DNA of 35,439 nt from positions 1 to 35,439 of the forward strand of contig CALKDI010000060.1 in the NCBI GenBank assembly GCA_938084065.1, read 5' to 3'. The notes under the pieces were generated by a model. That model searched no databases, had not been told where the DNA came from, and saw only the letters and a list, made by a program, of their open reading frames with translations. Position numbers and translations under genes: made by a program. The DNA is from an uncultured Alphaproteobacteria bacterium (GTDB taxonomy: Bacteria > Pseudomonadota > Alphaproteobacteria > Bin95). How positions within the stretch are numbered: position 1 is the stretch's first letter; each line of letters starts with the position of its first letter. Below are positions 30,818 to 35,439 of the stretch, piece by piece.

Positions 30818-30835
30818 AGAGTTTGTGTGGCTTGG

Positions 30836-31819
30836 CTAGCCTAGATCCTGCACAGTCACGACCACCTTGCCGGCGGCCTTGCGCTGAGTCAGCAACTGTA
30901 TCGCCTCGACGCCCTGCTCCAGCGGCAGGCTGTTGGTGACGATGGGCTTCAGGCGGCCATCCAGCCAATAAGCCTCCAGCGCCTTGACCGAGCGCGCCAG
31001 CAATTCCGGCTTGCGCCAGCGGAAATAGCGGAGTGAGGAGCCTGCCGCCGTGCGATGCTTGACCAGCAGCCGGTTCGCCGGGATTTTCGGGACGCCGCCG
31101 ACAAAGCCGAAATGCACGAACCGCCCGCCCCAATCGAGCGACGACAGCGCCTCGTCAAACAGGTCGCCGCCGACGGGATCAAAGCACACGTCCGCGCCAT
31201 TGCCGTTCGTCACCGCCATAACACCCTCTTTCAGAGAGCCCGTCGCATAGTTGATGACATGGTCCGCGCCGTGCGCTTTGCAGATCTCCAGCCGCTCGTC
31301 GCTGGAGGCACAGGCGATTACGCGCGCGCCCATGGCCTTGGCGATTTCGACCGCAGCCAAGCCGGAGCCACCGGCCGCGCCTAGCACGATCACCGTCTCG
31401 CCCGGCTCCACCCGGCCCTGCCAACGCAGCGCCACATCGGCGGAGATATAGGCCACGGGGAAGATCGCGCCTTGGCCAAAATCCATGCCCTTGAACAGCG
31501 GATAAACCTCACCCGGCTCGGCCAGCGCCTGCTCGGCAAAACCACCGTGCGCGAGGATCGCCATGACCTTATCGCCGGGCTTGAACGTCTTCACATTGGC
31601 ACCGACTGCCGAGACGACGCCCGCGCCCTCCAGTCCCGGTGAGAACGGGAATGGCGGTTTGGTCTGGTACTTACCGTTGACCATGATGCTGTCGGCAAAG
31701 TTGACGGAGGTCGCCGCGATATCCAGCAGCAACTGGTCTGGGCCGGGGATGGGTGCTGGGATATCAGCCAGTTCCAGGCTCTCAACCGGGCCGAACTCAC
31801 GGCAAATCAGGGCGCGCAT
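30836..31819 (-). CDS. NADPH:quinone oxidoreductase / zinc-independent MDR family
   Basis: MRALICREFGPVESLELADIPAP..., GDKVMAILAHGGFAE and VIVLGAAGGSGLAAVEIAKAMGARVIACASS. Confidence 0.92.
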   Translation of the reverse strand: MRALICREFGPVESLELADIPAPIPGPDQLLLDIAATSVNFADSIMVNGKYQTKPPFPFSPGLEGAGVVSAVGANVKTFKPGDKVMAILAHGGFAEQALAEPGEVYPLFKGMDFGQGAIFPVAYISADVALRWQGRVEPGETVIVLGAAGGSGLAAVEIAKAMGARVIACASSDERLEICKAHGADHVINYATGSLKEGVMAVTNGNGADVCFDPVGGDLFDEALSSLDWGGRFVHFGFVGGVPKIPANRLLVKHRTAAGSSLRYFRWRKPELLARSVKALEAYWLDGRLKPIVTNSLPLEQGVEAIQLLTQRKAAGKVVVTVQDLG

Positions 31820-31859
31820 GCGATAGGTCTCTCTTGTCTCTAGGAAGTCGTTGCCTAGG

Positions 31860-33041
31860 TTAATAACCCGTCACGCCCAAACTCGCCAGCATGGAGGCGC
31901 GCAGCAGAAAGGCGCGGGTTTTGGCCGGGTCGGCCATGGTCTCACGCAGCATCTGCCGGAATGCCGCCTGCTCCGACGGGTCGCGGGTTTCCAGGTTGCG
32001 CTTGTTGCGGATGGTGATGTCGTTGACGTATTGCAGCGCCACCGGTCGCCGCTCCGCCTCAAACTGGTCCAGCAAGGCCGGGTCCGCGCCATCGCGCAGC
32101 ACGCGCACCAGCTTTTCACCCAGGTTGAAGGCGTCGTGGATGCCGCCGTTCATGCCCATTCCGCCCAGCGGGTTGTTGATGTGCGCCGCATCACCGGCGA
32201 TGAAGGCCCGCCCCTCGCGATACCGCTCCGCCACCCGCTGGTGCACGCGGTAGAGCGTCGTGTGTTTGACCTCGTAGGGCTCATCCCGCGGCAGCACCCG
32301 GTTCAACCGCCGTTGGATTTTGGCGGGGTCGAAGATATCCGCCTCGCTCTCCTCTGGCCCGGTGGGGAACATCACCCGCCAGACATCCGGTGCGCGCAGC
32401 AGGAAGAACCACTCGTCTGGATCGGCGAAATAGTTGACCCAACAGAGGCCGTCGAAATGGTGCTCAAACGGAAAATCGGTAGAGACCACCAAAAACGCCT
32501 CCGGCCAGGTAAACCCCTCAAATGGAATGCCCAGCGCCTGCCGCACCGCACTGCGCGCGCCGTCCGCGCCTATGACGTAGGAGCCGGCCACCGTCTCGCC
32601 ACTGGCCAAAGTCACCGACACGCCGTCCGCGGCCTGCTGCACACCTGCCACCTCCGCCCCGAACCGGATCGCTGCCGTCGGACGGTCGGCCAGATACTCG
32701 GCCAGGGCGAAGTTGAGCTTGAACTGCTCGCATTGCAGCCGGTAGGGGTGGCGCACCACGTCCGCCAGCGCGCCGAAGTCGAACTCCCCCAACTTCTCGC
32801 CCGTGCGGTCGCGGTATTGGAAGGTCGGTGCGATCAGCCCCTGGGCGATCAGCTTCTCAGTCGCTCCAAACCGCTCCAGCATATCCAGCGTTGGCGGGTG
32901 AAAGGTGGAGGCGCGGAGGTTGGTCGGCAGCGCAGGCTCTGCCTCCAGCACGATCACCGGCAAATCCGCCTCCGCCAGAACGCACGCGAGGCTAAGGCCG
33001 ACAGGGCCGGCGCCAGATACTATTACAGGAGCTTGGGTCAT
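31860..33041 (-). CDS. FAD-dependent (PheA/TfdB/UbiH-like) aromatic monooxygenase
   Basis: VIVSGAGPVGLSLACVLAEADLPVIVLEAE (GxGxxG), YVIGADGARSAVRQ and RAFIAGDAAHINNPLGGMGMNGGIHDAFNLGEKL. Confidence 0.93.
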   Translation of the reverse strand: MTQAPVIVSGAGPVGLSLACVLAEADLPVIVLEAEPALPTNLRASTFHPPTLDMLERFGATEKLIAQGLIAPTFQYRDRTGEKLGEFDFGALADVVRHPYRLQCEQFKLNFALAEYLADRPTAAIRFGAEVAGVQQAADGVSVTLASGETVAGSYVIGADGARSAVRQALGIPFEGFTWPEAFLVVSTDFPFEHHFDGLCWVNYFADPDEWFFLLRAPDVWRVMFPTGPEESEADIFDPAKIQRRLNRVLPRDEPYEVKHTTLYRVHQRVAERYREGRAFIAGDAAHINNPLGGMGMNGGIHDAFNLGEKLVRVLRDGADPALLDQFEAERRPVALQYVNDITIRNKRNLETRDPSEQAAFRQMLRETMADPAKTRAFLLRASMLASLGVTGY

Positions 33042-33148
33042 GCGTCGGCTGCAATACTCTTAAAAACGGAAGGCCGCTTGCGTGCGGTGGTGCGCAGGCC
33101 CACTTTCCACCCGGATCATTCCATCCAAGATTAAGGAACCAAACGCTT

Positions 33149-33823
33149 ATGCTGAAATTCTACTACAACACCGGGCCGAACCCAATGAAGGTTGCCCTGT
33201 TCCTCGAAGAATCCGGCCTGCCGTACGAGGCTATCCCGGTCGATGGCCGCAAAGGCGACCAGCACAAGCCGGAATACAAAGCCATCAACCCGAACGCCAA
33301 GGCCCCCAGCATCGTTGATGACGGCACTGCCGTGTTCGACTCAAACGCTATCCTGCTGTACCTGGCTGAGAAGACTGGCCAGTTCACCGGCCCCGCCGCC
33401 AAGCGCGGCGAAATGCTGTCCTGGCTGATGTTTGTCGCGACCGGCGTCGGCCCGTACAGCGGCCAGAGCGTCCACTTCCGCCACCATGCGCCAGAGCGGC
33501 TGGAATATCCCACCACCCGCTATATGTTTGAGGCCCGCCGCCATTACGGCATCCTCGACGCGCACCTGGCCAACAACAAGTACATGCTGGGCGATGACTA
33601 CAGCATCGTCGATATGGCAGTCTGGGGTTGGGCGCGGCTGCTGCCGGTGGTGCTTGGCGACGACGCTCTGCCCTCCATGCCAAACTTGAAACGCCTGGTG
33701 GACGAGCTGAGCGCCCGCCCGGCCGGTCAGCGCGCGGTGGCCCTCAAAGACCGCCACGCCTTTAAGGCAGAGATGGACGCTGACGCCATGAAAAACATGT
33801 TCCCGAGCATCAAAACGGCTTAG
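33149..33823 (+). CDS. Glutathione S-transferase family protein
   Basis: MLKFYYNTGPNPMKVALFLEESGLPYEAIPVD...NPNAKAPSIVDDGTAVFDSNAILLYLAEKTG. Confidence 0.94.
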   Translation: MLKFYYNTGPNPMKVALFLEESGLPYEAIPVDGRKGDQHKPEYKAINPNAKAPSIVDDGTAVFDSNAILLYLAEKTGQFTGPAAKRGEMLSWLMFVATGVGPYSGQSVHFRHHAPERLEYPTTRYMFEARRHYGILDAHLANNKYMLGDDYSIVDMAVWGWARLLPVVLGDDALPSMPNLKRLVDELSARPAGQRAVALKDRHAFKAEMDADAMKNMFPSIKTA

Positions 33824-33829
33824 GAGACT

Positions 33830-33868
33830 AAAACGCCCCGGCAGCATCATCTGCTTCCGGGGCGTTTT
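33830..33868. terminator. Bidirectional intrinsic terminator between gst and ridA-like gene
   Basis: AAAACGCCCCGG (33830-33841) / CCGGGGCGTTTT (33857-33868), with inner CAG/CTG pairing. Confidence 0.9.
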
Positions 33869-33897
33869 CGTGCTTAGCAACGACGGGTAAAAGAACC

Positions 33898-34257
33898 CTA
33901 CTTCGCCGCCGTCACCATGATCTCCACCAGGATTTCCGGGCGGGCCAAGTCGGCACGAACACAGGCGCGGACCGGCGGGTTTTCCGGGTCGACCCAGGCG
34001 TTCCACACCTCGTTCATCTGGCTGAACTTGCTCATATCTGTGATCCAGAGCTGAGCGTGCAGCAGCTTGGACTTGCTAGTGCCAGCGCGCTTCAGATAGT
34101 CGTCGATCTTGTCACAGATGTTTTGGGTTTGGCCCTTGATATCCAAGCTGAAATCGCTGGAGGTCAGACCGCAGACATAGACCGTGTCGCCGTTCACGAC
34201 ACAACGGCTCATGCGTGGGCCGGGGCCGGTGGTGATGTCCATACGTTCGATTGCCAT
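33898..34257 (-). CDS. RidA/YjgF-family protein (paralogue 2)
   Basis: RMSRCVVNGDTVYVCGLTSSD...KLLHAQLWITDMSKFSQMNEVWNAWVDPENPPVRACVRADLARPEILVEIMVTAA. Confidence 0.88.
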   Translation of the reverse strand: MAIERMDITTGPGPRMSRCVVNGDTVYVCGLTSSDFSLDIKGQTQNICDKIDDYLKRAGTSKSKLLHAQLWITDMSKFSQMNEVWNAWVDPENPPVRACVRADLARPEILVEIMVTAAK

Positions 34258-34345
34258 GGGGGCAAGCTCCTTTTTTTAGAGGGTCGAGTTTATAGGGTAG
34301 GCAGGTCAAACCTAGGCCGCTCTACCGCCAGAAGGAAGAGCGCAA

Positions 34346-34945
34346 TTATTCCTCGACAACCATAATTGCCTGGCCGATCTCAGTCACAATCGCTGCATTG
34401 ATCGCATAATCGCCAGGCACGCAATACACCGCCTCCAACATATTCTTACCGGAGAATTGCTGGCGCAGAGTGCCGTGCACATCACCAACGGACGACACTG
34501 CATAAACGCACGTAACACCCCGTGCAGACCAGTTGATGAATCGCCCAGGGGCAGGCCCCACGGGCGCCCGACCTTCAGCGTGCACCTTGAACGGCGCGCC
34601 CTCTAGCCCCTTTGTTACGGCATGCTGCAAATCAAAGGATTCAATGGCGTAGTCCGGGTCAGTTCGGCTGTAGGTATAGTACAGCCGGTGCCCCTCCTCC
34701 GCGAGGGCGATCCGATACTTGCGCGCACCAGACGTCGAATGGACAGACCGGCGGTGAACTGCATCCCGAAACACGCGGGACATCTCACCGCCAGCCAATG
34801 CAGCATCGAATACCAGCGGAAATCCAGCCGAAGACGCAGCTGCCCAATCTGATTTGGGCGGCTCAGGCGTGGTGGTGCAGCCCGCAAGAAGGCTGAAAAT
34901 CACCAAGGCCGCTATGTTTGCAATCCTAGCGGGTAGCATCATCAT
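34346..34945 (-). CDS. Putative lipoprotein of unknown function
   Basis: MMMLPARIANIAALVIFSLLAGCTTTPEPP has a signal peptide with lipobox LLAGC. Remainder not recognised. Confidence 0.65.
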   Translation of the reverse strand: MMMLPARIANIAALVIFSLLAGCTTTPEPPKSDWAAASSAGFPLVFDAALAGGEMSRVFRDAVHRRSVHSTSGARKYRIALAEEGHRLYYTYSRTDPDYAIESFDLQHAVTKGLEGAPFKVHAEGRAPVGPAPGRFINWSARGVTCVYAVSSVGDVHGTLRQQFSGKNMLEAVYCVPGDYAINAAIVTEIGQAIMVVEE

Positions 34946-35134
34946 CACGCCCCATTTCTTGATTATCGACCGTTGGTCACACGCACCAGACACTGGTGCA
35001 TTTATCCCGCAAAAGGATGTACAAAGCGCTTTTCGCTGTAAACACACGAACCCAGCGCGCCTTTGCAGTCGCAGCGAATTCGGCGAGCATCGGGATGCAA
35101 AAGCATGCTAGTTTCACAAAGGATCCGGCCCACT

Positions 35135-35439
35135 ATGCCCATCGACCGCGACGTCATGATCCCCGCCCGCGACGGCATCGGCCTCGCGACTGATATCTAT
35201 ACGCCGGACGGTGACGGCCCATGGCCCGTCTTGATGGAGCGCACCCCCTACGGCAAGCACTTGGCCAGCCGCAGTGAGGTCACCCTGGCGGATCCAGACA
35301 GGGCCATGACCCGCGCGGAATTCGTCCAACCTTTTACCGATTCCGGCTATGCGGTGGTGTTGCAGGATAAGCGCGGCCGCTATGGCAGCGAGGGGCGCTA
35401 TCGCAAGTATCTGGGCGATGCAGAGGATGGCTATGACAC
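35135..35439 (+). CDS. CocE/NonD family hydrolase, N-terminal part (runs off the window)
   Basis: Open from ATG 35135: MPIDRDVMIPARDGIGLATDIYTPDGDGPWPVLMERTPYGKH...YAVVLQDKRGRYGSEGRYRKY. Missing from the ORF track because no stop is reached. Confidence 0.9.
   Translation, partial: MPIDRDVMIPARDGIGLATDIYTPDGDGPWPVLMERTPYGKHLASRSEVTLADPDRAMTRAEFVQPFTDSGYAVVLQDKRGRYGSEGRYRKYLGDAEDGYD

Noticed and set aside
31851-33134. 427-aa + strand ORF antisense to the FAD monooxygenase gene
   Set aside because: Shadow ORF caused by high GC. The minus strand encodes a clear FAD monooxygenase with GxGxxG and GDAAH motifs, and the + strand translation is Arg/His-rich with no recognisable domain.

Overview
The window looks like a GC-rich alphaproteobacterial-type chromosome segment (family-level inference from protein content and repeat style). 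It is nearly fully coding, and almost all large genes fall in recognisable families. Contents in order: the 3' part of rmlD plus rmlA; a TauD-like dioxygenase; two related dimeric alpha/beta-barrel (EthD-like) proteins around a VIT1/CCC1-type metal transporter; a TIGR03084/DinB-like protein; an AEC transporter; an acyl-CoA dehydrogenase; a CitE-like lyase; an Atm1-type ABC exporter; an HNH endonuclease; a PPOX-type protein; a RidA homologue; a second TauD; rpmI-rplT; pheA-kdsB; a membrane-anchored cytochrome c; a HisN-like phosphatase; an MBL-fold lactonase-like protein; the yejABEF transporter operon; an LLM-class oxidoreductase; katG; a third TauD; an enoyl-CoA hydratase; a quinone oxidoreductase; an FAD monooxygenase; a GST; a second RidA; a lipoprotein; and the start of a CocE/NonD hydrolase. 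I saw no CRISPR array, rRNA, confident tRNA, phage or IS element, and no clear multi-gene novel system. The signals most worth a second look are non-coding or small: (1) a structured katG-tauD intergenic region with three strong hairpins, one a 15-bp stem with G:U wobbles closed by a GCAA tetraloop; (2) an 81-codon orphan ORF whose start codon sits at the predicted transcription start of a perfect TTGACA-N18-TATAAT promoter carrying a dyad over the -10; (3) a BIME-like palindromic repeat with a compensatory base change, inserted inside the tightly coupled yej operon; (4) a perfect 11-bp terminator-like hairpin inside the 5' coding region of the hisN-like gene; and (5) two more interspersed palindromic repeat types. 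All coordinates were read by eye and no searches or folding programs were run.
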